Shown here piece by piece: positions 1 through 8,773 of a stretch of 32,044 nt of DNA; the first letter of the stretch is position 1, and every line of letters begins with the position of its first letter. The stretch is taken from assembly GCA_022842465.1 (NCBI GenBank), contig JALHPN010000095.1, positions 1 through 32,044 of the forward strand. The letters are read 5' to 3'. This stretch comes from Polyangiaceae bacterium. Lineage in GTDB: Bacteria; Myxococcota_A; Polyangia; Polyangiales; Polyangiaceae. The position numbers were made by a program, and so were the translations under genes. The notes below the pieces were generated by a model. It saw only the letters and a program-made list of their open reading frames with translations. It ran no database searches and was not told the DNA's origin.

Positions 1-2902
1 CGGCCGGCGCGATGGGGCGCGGCGCGAGGTTCGGCGAGGACGCCGCGGGCGCCCGCTTCGCCGCCGGCGCCGAGCCTGACGCGCTGAGCGCGGGGACTCC
101 TCCCCCCTGCGAGCCCGTCGCGGCCTGCTGCACCTGCTGCGCGACGGTCATCGCCGGACGGGACTGGGACACTGCCCTCGTCGACGGCTGCGCGGCTGCC
201 ATCTGCATCGAGCCCGATGCGGCAGGGATCGCGCTGGAGCTCACCGCGCCGAGCCCCCCGCCGGGCAGGCTGGAGGCCGGCTTCGCGTGGAGCAGCCCAC
301 GCGGCGCCATTGGCGCCTTCTTCTGGCCCTTGAAGGCGAACTGCCTCGTGACGGCGAGCGCATACACGAGCGACGCGACGGCCTCTTCGTCCGCGACCCC
401 GCGAGCCGTGAGCACCGGAAGCGTCATCGCCTCGGCGCCGATCGCATCGAGCGTCGCCCGCTCCGCGTCGGTGAGCGCGAGGAGCGAGAGCTCCGCGTCC
501 TCGTGGAGGACGAGGGGGTGCTTGCCGATCCGATTCAGGGTCGCTCGGACCCGAGCGCGGTCCATCCAGTTCCGTACGCTCGCGAGGATCGGGCTCAGCG
601 CGGAGCTGATCGCGACCTCGCCGCCCCCCCAGTCTGCGAGCAGATCGACGTCGCGGAAGTACGCGTACGTCACCTCGGCGGGAAGATTCGTGAGCTGCGC
701 CACGCGATGGAGCACCTGCGCCTCGAGGGCCCACCGGATCGCGCCCTCGTCGAGGACCCCGGCGGCGACGAGGTACTGACCGAAGAGCACGCCCTCCGCC
801 TGAGCGGCGCGTGCGACCTGCTCGGCGGTCTCTTGATCGATCGCGCCGGCGTCGACCAGAACCTCGCCGAGGGTCGCGAACGGAACGGCGAGACGCACCT
901 TCGCGGGGACCCCTCGCACGAAGAAGATCGTGTCCGCGCCGCCTCCACCGTCGAACACGACGCTCCCGCTGAGCCCGTGGTCGAGCATGTAGACGAGCAC
1001 GTGCGGGAGCGGCGTCGTCGCGAGATTGCCGCGCGCCGTCGGCTCGATGGGCGTCGACGTCGACGAGCCGCCCTGCGGCTGGAGCATCGTGCGGTCGTTG
1101 TCGCGCGGCGTGACGGCGGGCGGGCGGAGCGAGTCGTTGATCATCCGGCCCATCGCCTCGGCGACGGCCGACGGGCTCGACCCCATCGAGGGGAGCGACT
1201 GGCTGGAGTTGTGCTCACCGCTGATCCCGCTCGAGCTGTCACGGCGGGGCGGCGGCTCTGCGTCGAGCTCCGCCCAGCCCTCGGTGCGACCCGCGGCGAT
1301 CGCCGGCGGGGGAACGCTGCGACGCTGGCCCTGGACCGGAATGGCCATCGGGGCCGCTGAGAGAGGAGAGATCGCCGGCATCGGCGGAGGCGCCTCCATC
1401 GGCGGAGGCGCATCGCTCGGCGAGACGTATCCGCCGTCGTCGCCCGTGCCCGGTACGTCGGGCTTCAGCGCGAGGCCCTTCCGCCATCCGTCGACGCTGA
1501 CGACGCGCGTGACCGTGCGTCGCGGATCGTTCGCGAGGTCGATGTCGAGGGGTTGCGCGAGCGTCCCGCCCCTGGCGTCCATCACGACGCGGACCTTGGG
1601 TCTGTCGGCAGAGCTCCTCGCGCCGCGCACCACCTCGGCGATCTCTCCGGTGCTCAGCTGGACGACGGTGCCGAGCGGCAGGAGACCGAGCGCGGAGACG
1701 AGCATGCGCAGGACGAGACGGTCCTGCGGGTCCTTGAGCTCCTCGGCGAGCTGCGCCACGGCGTAGTCCGGCGTCGGCGGCTGGAGCCCGGGCTCCGGCG
1801 TGAGAAGATCGTTGTAGCGGCGCGCGATGGCGATCATGTTCGCGTGCAGCGTCGGCGCGCGTGCGCCCCAGTACACGGGACCGAGCCACGTCTGACGCCG
1901 CAGCCAGAGCGCCTCGAAGGCGAGCACGGTGCGGGTGATGGACGGCTCGTTGACGCGGCCGAGCGCCGTGAGCACCGCCGCCGAGCCGGCCGCCAGGCGA
2001 TCCTCCTGGTCCTCGCTCAGCGTCGACGGCCCTTGCATGCCGGGCATCGCTGCGCCTGCCGCGGACGCCAGCGCGAGAGCGCGCGGACGCGCGACGTCGT
2101 GCATCATGGCTGCCATCGCGATCTGCGAGAGGGTCGCCCGGTCGCTCGTGACCTCGCGCGCCATCGACACCGCGAGGATCGCGGTGTTCGCCGCGCGGCC
2201 CGCTTCGTCGAAGTTCGCGTTGCGGACCTCGGTGACGCCGAGGAACGCAGGGGTCGATCCCTCCGAGAGGTCGACGAGGCTCTGGGCGATCCGCTTGATG
2301 CGGCGCGGGAGGACGTAGCGGCTCGCCTGCAGGTCCTCGAAGAAGCGGCGCATGATGACGACGGCCGAAGCGTAGGTCCGAACGATTCGTTGCTCGGGCG
2401 TCAGCTCCTCGAGCTCGAGACCGCGGAGGCGGGCGGCGTCCGTGACGGGGCGGAGCCGGATCTTCGGCGTCGGCGAGCGGAACGTGCCGGGCGCGGAGCG
2501 GAAGCCGATCGAGATCTGCTCTGCGAACGCGCGGAGCTCCTCGCGGGTCACGTCCCGCTGGATGCCGAGATCGGCCCCACCGAGGCGGTCGAAGATGTCG
2601 CCGAGCTCGCTCGCGGCCTCGTACGTCGACCGGGAGCCCTTCAAGAGCTGCCCCGCGACGAACACGGCCTTGTGGGCGAAGAGGATGCTGACGTTCGTGC
2701 CGGCGCGTAGGCAGTACTCGCCGATCATCTGGTGCGTCTGCTCGAGCTGACGCAAGAACGCCTGGTTCGTGAGGTCGTGCACCTGCGCGAGCTTGGCCAG
2801 GCGGTAGATCGCGACGACGACGCTCGCGCCGAGCTCGCGGGCGTGCTCCCGCCGGACGAGCTCGCCCGCGTCGTTCGTGACGATGTCGAGCCGCATCGTC
2901 AT
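1..2902 (-). CDS. Degenerate HD-GYP domain protein with DUF4388-like and GspE-N-like regions (3' end cut by window)
   Basis: Reading continues open from ATG at 2902 to the left edge (967 codons), so the C-terminus is missing. Residues about 170-430 follow the layout of an HD-GYP phosphohydrolase: a helix like the usual HSxNVAILA segment (here AANTAILAVSMAR, 238-250), the HD pair at 268-269 (AAMMHDVAR), and a tail (LGLLPLGTVVQLSTGE, 405-420) typical of the family's end. The first metal His is Ala, HDxGK reads HDVAR, and the HHExxDGxGYP segment is replaced by a Trp-rich stretch near 329-345, so cyclic-di-GMP hydrolysis looks unlikely. A Pro/Ser-rich linker leads to a DUF4388-like module (about 622-667, TPLPHVLVYMLDHGLSGSVV) and a region resembling the N-domain of type II secretion ATPases (about 675-735), then low-complexity Ala/Ser/Pro/Gln. 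GGAGGT lies 8 nt before the ATG, and the start overlaps the kinase stop (ATGA), implying one transcript. Domain calls are from pattern, not a profile search. Confidence 0.8.
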   Translation of the reverse strand, partial: MTMRLDIVTNDAGELVRREHARELGASVVVAIYRLAKLAQVHDLTNQAFLRQLEQTHQMIGEYCLRAGTNVSILFAHKAVFVAGQLLKGSRSTYEAASELGDIFDRLGGADLGIQRDVTREELRAFAEQISIGFRSAPGTFRSPTPKIRLRPVTDAARLRGLELEELTPEQRIVRTYASAVVIMRRFFEDLQASRYVLPRRIKRIAQSLVDLSEGSTPAFLGVTEVRNANFDEAGRAANTAILAVSMAREVTSDRATLSQIAMAAMMHDVARPRALALASAAGAAMPGMQGPSTLSEDQEDRLAAGSAAVLTALGRVNEPSITRTVLAFEALWLRRQTWLGPVYWGARAPTLHANMIAIARRYNDLLTPEPGLQPPTPDYAVAQLAEELKDPQDRLVLRMLVSALGLLPLGTVVQLSTGEIAEVVRGARSSADRPKVRVVMDARGGTLAQPLDIDLANDPRRTVTRVVSVDGWRKGLALKPDVPGTGDDGGYVSPSDAPPPMEAPPPMPAISPLSAAPMAIPVQGQRRSVPPPAIAAGRTEGWAELDAEPPPRRDSSSGISGEHNSSQSLPSMGSSPSAVAEAMGRMINDSLRPPAVTPRDNDRTMLQPQGGSSTSTPIEPTARGNLATTPLPHVLVYMLDHGLSGSVVFDGGGGADTIFFVRGVPAKVRLAVPFATLGEVLVDAGAIDQETAEQVARAAQAEGVLFGQYLVAAGVLDEGAIRWALEAQVLHRVAQLTNLPAEVTYAYFRDVDLLADWGGGEVAISSALSPILASVRNWMDRARVRATLNRIGKHPLVLHEDAELSLLALTDAERATLDAIGAEAMTLPVLTARGVADEEAVASLVYALAVTRQFAFKGQKKAPMAPRGLLHAKPASSLPGGGLGAVSSSAIPAASGSMQMAAAQPSTRAVSQSRPAMTVAQQVQQAATGSQGGGVPALSASGSAPAAKRAPAASSPNLAPRPIAPA

Positions 2903-5793
2903 GCGGTCGGACCTCCGGTCGTGGAGACGCGCTGACCGATCCGCTTCGCAGCGTTCGCCGCCGCGGACTTCGTGTCCTCCGACACGCCCCAGCGCGTCTG
3001 CGCGACCTCGGCGAGCGCCGCCGCCACCATGCGCGAGCGCGAGAGCTCGCCGAGGAGCTCGGCCGCGAGCGTTCGCGTCGCCTCGCGGTTCTCGCTGACC
3101 AGGACGCCGCCCTTCTTGACGATGTCGAGGACGAGCGGCTCGCCCTTCTCCGGGACGAGCGCGAGGCACGCGCGGAGCAGCTCCCGCCGCTCGTCGTTGC
3201 CGAGCTCGTTGAACGTCTTCGAGGCGAGGAGGCGCGCGATCGTCGGCCACGCGTTCCGCACGCCGTAGCGCACGATCACCCGGAGCGCAGCGATCCGCGC
3301 GAACGGCGACGGACTCTCGAGGAGCGCGACGAGCTCGGCCTGCGCCTGCTCCTGCGAGCCGGAGGCGAGGACGCGCGCCTCGACGCGGACGTTGACGTCC
3401 TCGTGCTGCGCGAGGCCGTGGAGGGCCTGACGCGCGCCGGGGTGCTTCGACCGCGCGAGCATCTGGAGGAGCAGGGAGGCGTTGTCCGGCTCCGCCCCCG
3501 GCGTCGCGGACGCGATCTCCGCCTCGCGTCCGGCGAGGTGCTTCTCGAGATACGCGAGCAGGAGGCCGCGGAGCTGCGGCTGCTGGCAGGTGCGCGCGTT
3601 GGCGAGCACGGTCGGCAGCTCGTTCGGCGAGAGCGCGCCGAGCACGCGCGCGAAAGGCTCCACCGTCGCCGCGTCGTCGCGGAGCCGCTTCAAGACGAGC
3701 TCCAACGTCTCGCCGCCGAACATCGCGTTCACGAGCGCGAGGGCGAGCTTCGCCTGGTTCTCCGGCGCCTGCACGCGCTGGCGGATGCGCTCGACGAGCG
3801 CGTGCTGGAGCTGGACCGCGACGCCCACGCGGCCGGCGACGGCGAGATCGGCCGTCGACCTACGGAGCGAGGCGAGGACGAGCGGCGCATCCCGGTTCGT
3901 CGCCGCATCGAGGTACCCCTCGACGAGCGCGTCGACGTAGCGCTCGGCCCAGCGATCGCGCGGAACGTCGAGCTGCGGGGCCACGCCTGCCTTCATCTGA
4001 TCGTCGAGCGCGAAGGGTGACCTCTCCCGCCGCGCGCCGAGCGCCGCCTCGTCGGTGGAGAGAGCCATCGCCTTCGCTTCGAGCGCGGACAGCTTGTCCT
4101 GGGCGGCCCGAGCGGCGAGCTGCTCGAGTTCGTCCGCCTCTCCGTAGAAGGACTCGCGCTCGGCGGCGTCGCCTTCGGCGAACGCGTCCACGCACTCGTA
4201 GCGAACGTGTGGCAGCGATCGCTCCCAGAACGCCGCAGCGAGGTCGTCCTCCGGCGGGAGATCGCGCCCCGGGTCGAGCATGAACAGCGTGAAGAGCTCA
4301 CGCATCTCCTCGAGGCCGAGCCCGGGCTGGAGCTTCATCGTGCGGATGCCGCAGGCGAAGAGATTGTACGGGATCGCGTCCCACGGCGCGGACGGCTCCC
4401 AGACGGTGTGGCCGAGCGACTGGAGCGAGTACGGACGGACGGTCCAGTCGACGAGCTGGGGCATCTGCCGGAGCGCTTCGACGAAGCCCTCGTGGCACGT
4501 GCGGAGCGCGCGCTCGGTCGCGGGATGCGCCCACCCGAGCTGACGCACGCTCGGCAGGAGCCGATCGAAATGCTTCATGAGGTCGCGGAAGGCCTGGATG
4601 CGCGGGTCGTTCTCGGGCACCTCCGGCGTGGCGGGGGCCGGCGGGAGCGAGGCTCGACCGGAGGTGATCGGCGCAGGCGGCGGAGCGCTCGGCGAGAAGC
4701 CGATGAGAGGGTCGAACACAGGCGACGCCGTCTGCGCCGTCGGCTGCGTCGCGGGGACCGCAGCGACGGGCGGCGCCGCCGACGAGGTGACGACGGGCGT
4801 GACGGGCGTGGGTAGAGGCGCGTTCGCGGCGGCGACGATCGGCGCCGGGGGCGCGAGGTTCGGCTCGTTCGGACGGGGCGGCGCCTTGCCCGCGAGCGCC
4901 GTCACGCCGTTCGTCGGCATGAGCTCGAGGAGCGTCTTCTGCATCTCGCGCGCATCCTGGAACCGGTTTCGGCGGTCCCACGCGAGCGACTTGTCGATCG
5001 CCTTGATGAGCTCGATCGCGAGGTTCGGCGCGAGGCGCGCCACCGAAGGCACCGGCTTCGTCGCCGCCATCACGAGCGCTTCCTGCTCGGTGCGCCCGTT
5101 GTTGATGCGATGGCCGGTGATGAGGGCGTGCATCATCGCGCCGACGGAGAAGAGGTCCGCGCGCCCGTCGAGCTGGTCGACGAGGCCCATCGCCTGTTCG
5201 GGAGACATGTACGCCGGCGTGCCGAGCGCGGTGCCCGTGGCCGTGCGCTCCGTGGTCGCGTCGCGCATCTGGGCGACGCCGAAGTCGAGGACCTTGATCT
5301 CGCCGTCGTTGGTGATGAAGATGTTCGCGGGCTTGAGGTCGCGGTGGATGATCTTGATCGCGTGGCAGAACGCGAGACAGTCCAGCACCCGCTCGCAGAT
5401 CTGGAGCACGCGCCCGGCCGGCATCGTGCGACCGGACTTCTTCCACGCGTCTCGGACGGTCTCGCCCTCGAGGAGCTCCATGATCAAGAAGGGCTCGCCC
5501 TGCTCGGTCATGTCGTCGTCGAGGACCTGCACCGTCGCGGAGTGATTGACCTTGTTCGAGACGTACGCCTCCCGGAGGAAGCGCTCGCAGATCGTCTTTT
5601 CGCGGGCGAAGTCGGCGTGGAGGATCTTGAGGGCCGCGCGCTGGCCGTTGCGGTGCGACGCCGCGAACACGGCGGCCATGCCGCCGACCCCGAGCAGCGA
5701 CTCGATCGTCCACTTGCCCTTGATGACGGTGCCGACCCTCCCTTGAGGGCCCGCTTCGTCGCCGGCTTTGGAAGACTTGACGAGATCGGCCAC
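2899..5793 (-). CDS. Hanks-type serine/threonine protein kinase with C-terminal HEAT-like repeats
   Basis: This 964-residue protein starts at GTG 5793 behind a GGTGG motif. The kinase domain (about 25-295) has all key elements: glycine loop LLGVGGMAAVF (33-43), VAIK-type Lys56, catalytic HRDLKPANIF (150-159), DFG (170-172) and GTPAYMSPEQ (191-200). It should therefore be active and phosphorylate Ser/Thr in the cytoplasm. A Pro/Ala-rich linker (about 300-390) follows. The second half is helical, with a stretch that looks like HEAT repeats (ELVALLESPSPFARIAALRV) near the C-terminus; such repeats normally bind partner proteins. No transmembrane segment or PASTA domain is evident, so it is probably soluble. 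It heads an operon with the degenerate HD-GYP/DUF4388 protein (4-base overlap), which is a natural candidate substrate or partner (inference). Confidence 0.95.
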   Translation of the reverse strand: MADLVKSSKAGDEAGPQGRVGTVIKGKWTIESLLGVGGMAAVFAASHRNGQRAALKILHADFAREKTICERFLREAYVSNKVNHSATVQVLDDDMTEQGEPFLIMELLEGETVRDAWKKSGRTMPAGRVLQICERVLDCLAFCHAIKIIHRDLKPANIFITNDGEIKVLDFGVAQMRDATTERTATGTALGTPAYMSPEQAMGLVDQLDGRADLFSVGAMMHALITGHRINNGRTEQEALVMAATKPVPSVARLAPNLAIELIKAIDKSLAWDRRNRFQDAREMQKTLLELMPTNGVTALAGKAPPRPNEPNLAPPAPIVAAANAPLPTPVTPVVTSSAAPPVAAVPATQPTAQTASPVFDPLIGFSPSAPPPAPITSGRASLPPAPATPEVPENDPRIQAFRDLMKHFDRLLPSVRQLGWAHPATERALRTCHEGFVEALRQMPQLVDWTVRPYSLQSLGHTVWEPSAPWDAIPYNLFACGIRTMKLQPGLGLEEMRELFTLFMLDPGRDLPPEDDLAAAFWERSLPHVRYECVDAFAEGDAAERESFYGEADELEQLAARAAQDKLSALEAKAMALSTDEAALGARRERSPFALDDQMKAGVAPQLDVPRDRWAERYVDALVEGYLDAATNRDAPLVLASLRRSTADLAVAGRVGVAVQLQHALVERIRQRVQAPENQAKLALALVNAMFGGETLELVLKRLRDDAATVEPFARVLGALSPNELPTVLANARTCQQPQLRGLLLAYLEKHLAGREAEIASATPGAEPDNASLLLQMLARSKHPGARQALHGLAQHEDVNVRVEARVLASGSQEQAQAELVALLESPSPFARIAALRVIVRYGVRNAWPTIARLLASKTFNELGNDERRELLRACLALVPEKGEPLVLDIVKKGGVLVSENREATRTLAAELLGELSRSRMVAAALAEVAQTRWGVSEDTKSAAANAAKRIGQRVSTTGGPTA

Positions 5794-5981
5794 GCGTCCA
5801 CCCGGTCCGGCCCGAGAAACAGAGCCGAGCCCGGATGGAAGGATATCGGCGGACGCGGTGGGAAGACACAGCTTTCGGGCGGGCGGCGCGCGCGGTCGAT
5901 GCGGGCGGGACGACCGCCGACCCGGCGGACTGTCCGGAGGCTGACCTTGTCCGTGCGGCCGCGATTCGTTAGGTCTTTTCC
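5794..5981. promoter_or_regulatory. Divergent intergenic region between kinase operon and HMA protein
   Basis: This gap of 188 bp separates two divergently read genes and must hold promoters for both. A candidate promoter for the rightward gene is described separately. A short inverted repeat GGCGG-(5 nt)-CCGCC occurs at 5904-5918 but is weak in this GC-rich background. No small ORF with coding character was seen. Confidence 0.5.
5947..5975 (+). promoter_or_regulatory. Possible sigma-70-type promoter giving a leaderless HMA transcript
   Basis: TTGTCC (5947-5952) and TAGGTC (5970-5975) are separated by 17 bp. Initiation 6-7 bp after the -10 would fall on the A of the ATG at 5982. The gene has no recognisable ribosome binding site, which fits a leaderless message. 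The -10 is a poor match to consensus, so this is tentative. Confidence 0.3.
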
Positions 5982-6194
5982 ATGGGCGTCACGATCGCGA
6001 TCGAGGGGATGACGTGCGGAGGGTGCGTGAACGCGGTGCGGAACGCGCTTCAGCGTGCGGGCGTGCCGGCCTCTTCCGTCGAGGTCGGACGGGTGACGCT
6101 CGAGGAGGAGGTGGGCGCCCTCGAGAAGGCGCGCGCCGCCATCGAGCGCGCCGGCTTCGTCGTCGCGCGCGTCAGCTCCGATTCGTCGGCGTGA
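5982..6194 (+). CDS. Small heavy-metal-associated (HMA) domain protein, CopZ-like
   Basis: A 70-residue protein made of one HMA domain. The start shows VTIAIEGMTCGGCVNAVRNAL with the MxCxxC copper-binding motif (Cys12 and Cys15 by count), followed by the usual second helix. The family binds Cu(I) (or Zn/Cd) through the two Cys and hands it to P1B ATPases or regulators in the cytoplasm. The end overlaps by 23 bp with the convergent P-type ATPase-like gene, which itself has no HMA domain; together they look like the separated parts of a copper transporter. There is no clear ribosome binding site, and the ATG may be leaderless. The metal is inferred from the motif only. Confidence 0.88.
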   Translation: MGVTIAIEGMTCGGCVNAVRNALQRAGVPASSVEVGRVTLEEEVGALEKARAAIERAGFVVARVSSDSSA

Positions 6195-8697
6195 TGTCCT
6201 TCACCAGCGTCAGGACGACGACGGCGACGCACGCCCCGAGGACGGGGATCGCCGCCGGCGGGAGGACACCGAAGACGACAGCGAGCGTCACGAGGACCTG
6301 AGCGCCGACGCCGATCGCGAAGATCGTGCGGCAGCGCTCGCGGCACGCGCGGGGGATGGCGAGGGCGAGGGCCGCGTCGCGGACGTCGTCCGAGGCGAGC
6401 GAGACCGCCCACTCGGCAGGCGGTGAGCCGGCCGCGGTCATCGCGACAGCGACGTCGGCCGCGCCGAGGGCAGCGTCGTCGGTCGCAGGGTGACCGACCA
6501 CGGCGACCACGTGCCCGCCCCCGCCGAGCGCGCGGACCTCGGCCCCTCGATCGGCGGGGAGCACCTCGGGGCGGACGTGATCGATGTCGAGCGAGCGGCC
6601 GAGGCTCTCACACGTCTCTCGCGCTTCGCCGGAGAGGAGGACCGGCTCGATGTCTGCGTCGTGCAGTCGTTGGACGGCGGCGCGCGCACCGGGCCGGAGC
6701 CCGTCCTGGAGCGCGAGGAGACCGACGAGCCTTCCACCGACGGCGACGAGGAGCACGCTCCGCCCCATCCCCTCGAGCTCGCCGATGCGCGTGTCCGCGA
6801 CCGCGACGCTGATCTTCTCCTGGAGGAGGAAGGCGCGACTCCCGACCACGACGCGCTCGCCGTTCTCGACGAGGGCCGTGACGCCGAGGCCGGAGTGGCC
6901 GATCGCGCTCCGTACGCTCTCCGCGCGCACCCGGCGGGCGTCGGCCGCGCGAAGCACGGCGGCTGCGAAGGGATGCGTGGACGTCGCCTCCGCGCCCGCG
7001 GCGAGGGCGATCACCCGGGCAGTCCCCTCCTCGCTCGTGACGATCCCCTTCGGCGTGACGGCCTCGATCGCGACGATCTCCGGCGCGCCGAGGAGCAGGG
7101 TGCCGCGCGAGCAGACGACCGCGACGTCCGAGCGAGCGGCGACGTCGAACGAGGCGCCGTCCTTGTAGACGATGCCGCGTCGCTGCGCGGCGACGTGACC
7201 GCGGGCGTGGGTGAGCGCGGCGGCAGAGAGCGCGGCGCGCGCCGCGACGAGGGAGGCCGCGCCGCACGCCGCGAGGAGGACGTCGGGCCAGCCGACGTTG
7301 CTCGCATAGACCGCTGCGCCCGCGACGACGGCCGCGCCGGGCGCAGCGGGAAGGACGAGCCGGCGCGCGAACACGAGCATCGGCGCCGACGTCTCGATGT
7401 CGGAAGGCGCGACGCCCTCCGACGACGAGGCGCGGGCCATGGCCGCGGAACCCGTGAGGCGAAGGAATGCCCGCCCTTCGCCGACGAACGCCGTCGTGAC
7501 GCGGATCGACCCCGAGAGCACGGACGCGCCGGCGACGATCGCGTGGCCTTCACGCTTCGTCACGACCGTGGGGGCAAAGGCCCACGGCGAGACGTCGGCG
7601 CTTCCGGAGAGGACGACGCCGTCGACCGGGACGACCTCGCCTGCGGTGACGTCGACGACGTCGCCGGGCTTCAGGCCCGCGAGCGCGGGGTCGCGCGGCA
7701 GCGCGGCGACGACGGCGGCACGCGAGCGGTCCACGTCGCGGCGGGACCGCGCGAGGACCAGCGACGCGGCGAGCTCCGACGCCGCGGCGAGGCCGAGGAA
7801 GACCGAGAAGACGTCGGTGCGCGAAGGGGCGAGCCCCCGCACGACGAGCGTCGCCACGAGGGCGGCGGCGACGGACGCGGCCGGGAGGAGGCGGACCCGC
7901 GGGACGAGGGACGTCGTGATCGCGACCAGCGCCGCGAGCACCGCGAGCGGGAGGCGCGCCGCGAGGGCGGCCTCTCCGGCGAGCGCGACCGCGACGGAGA
8001 GCAGGCCGGCAGCGATGCCTGCCGTAGGCGCGGCAGCGAGGAGGGTTGCGACGAGCGGTGGGGACGCCGGGAGGCGGTCGGAGGGCGGCTTGGCCGGGGC
8101 GGTCACGGCGAGGGTCGCGTTCGCGTCCGGGTCCGCGTCGGCGGTCGCGTCCGGGTCCGCGTCCGTCGTCACGATGGCATCGGCGGCGGCGGCCGCGGTC
8201 GCGTCGGCATCCGCGGTCGCGTCGGCATCCGCGGTCGCGGTCGCGGCGGCGTCGGGACGGTCCGGCGATCGCAGGGTGGCGGGAGGTGCGGCGGACGCGG
8301 CCACGTCGCGCGTCTCCTCGTCGGGCTCCTTCGGACGCGGCGGCTCCACCTCCGCGTCCCGCGGCGGTGGGAACGACGGGACCGCCACCTCGGCGGGGGT
8401 TCCCGGCGTCTCCCCCTTGGTGACCACCGCGGAAGGGGCGCCCGACACCACGGCCGCCCCCGGCTCCGCCGTCCGGACACCGCTCACGCCCGGCGGCTCC
8501 GCCGTCATCGCGTCGAGCGTGACGCGCTTCGAGGTCGCCTCGACGAAGCCCTCCTTGCACGAGGCGTCGTGGAAGTAGCGGAAGCCCCCGTCGAGGATCG
8601 CGACGTGACCTGCGCGCAGCGGATCGATCGATCGACCGCAGCCCGGGCACAGCGCGGCCGACGAGGGCGGAGCCGAGGTCCGAACGGGACGATCCAT
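6172..8697 (-). CDS. P1B-type ATPase-like protein with YHS/TRASH-like N-terminus; catalytic motifs lost
   Basis: Using ATG 8697 the protein has 841 residues (GTG at 8727 would add 10). Residues 17-51 form a Cys-rich module (CPGCG ... HDASCKEGF) resembling YHS/TRASH metal-binding domains. A low-complexity Ala/Asp/Thr/Pro linker (about 60-220) follows, then membrane helices and a P-type ATPase scaffold. Its actuator domain is recognisable (GDVVDVTAGEVVPVDGVVLS), the nucleotide domain keeps STHPFAAAVL and GHSGLGVTA, and the P-domain has LQDGLRPGARAAVQRL. However, the TGES loop is replaced near 370-376 (FAPTV), the DKTGT phosphorylation site reads CSRGT (Cys529 where Asp should be), TGD reads SGE, GDGxND reads GHPATD (735-740) and the CPC membrane motif is absent. 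It cannot form the normal phospho-enzyme, so it is either a non-pumping relative or a regulator. Function is unknown. Confidence 0.85.
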   Translation of the reverse strand: MDRPVRTSAPPSSAALCPGCGRSIDPLRAGHVAILDGGFRYFHDASCKEGFVEATSKRVTLDAMTAEPPGVSGVRTAEPGAAVVSGAPSAVVTKGETPGTPAEVAVPSFPPPRDAEVEPPRPKEPDEETRDVAASAAPPATLRSPDRPDAAATATADADATADADATAAAAADAIVTTDADPDATADADPDANATLAVTAPAKPPSDRLPASPPLVATLLAAAPTAGIAAGLLSVAVALAGEAALAARLPLAVLAALVAITTSLVPRVRLLPAASVAAALVATLVVRGLAPSRTDVFSVFLGLAAASELAASLVLARSRRDVDRSRAAVVAALPRDPALAGLKPGDVVDVTAGEVVPVDGVVLSGSADVSPWAFAPTVVTKREGHAIVAGASVLSGSIRVTTAFVGEGRAFLRLTGSAAMARASSSEGVAPSDIETSAPMLVFARRLVLPAAPGAAVVAGAAVYASNVGWPDVLLAACGAASLVAARAALSAAALTHARGHVAAQRRGIVYKDGASFDVAARSDVAVVCSRGTLLLGAPEIVAIEAVTPKGIVTSEEGTARVIALAAGAEATSTHPFAAAVLRAADARRVRAESVRSAIGHSGLGVTALVENGERVVVGSRAFLLQEKISVAVADTRIGELEGMGRSVLLVAVGGRLVGLLALQDGLRPGARAAVQRLHDADIEPVLLSGEARETCESLGRSLDIDHVRPEVLPADRGAEVRALGGGGHVVAVVGHPATDDAALGAADVAVAMTAAGSPPAEWAVSLASDDVRDAALALAIPRACRERCRTIFAIGVGAQVLVTLAVVFGVLPPAAIPVLGACVAVVVLTLVKDITPTNRS
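8121..8246. repeat. Short tandem repeats encoding the Ala/Asp/Thr-rich linker of the ATPase-like protein
   Basis: Two identical 19-mers (8121-8139 and 8145-8163, period 24) and two identical 18-mers (8195-8212 and 8213-8230), continuing into GCGGTCGCGG units, lie inside the ATPase-like gene. All periods are multiples of three, so the frame is kept. On the protein they give runs such as ADADATADADAT. This looks like slippage-driven linker expansion. Confidence 0.8.
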
Positions 8698-8773
8698 CGG
8701 ACCTAGCGGATGGCCTTCACGCCGCACGGCGTCAAGCCCGGCGTGTCCTGGCTCCTCGAGCCGTCGAGGATCG

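Noticed and set aside
6490..8706. 738-codon rightward open frame
   Set aside because: It lies antisense to the P-type ATPase-like gene; the product is a charged Arg/Asp/Glu-rich shadow without domains, typical of high-GC DNA.
8698..8727. GTG start at 8727 for the P-type ATPase-like protein
   Set aside because: No ribosome binding site and no family similarity in the ten added residues; ATG 8697 preferred, though not certain.
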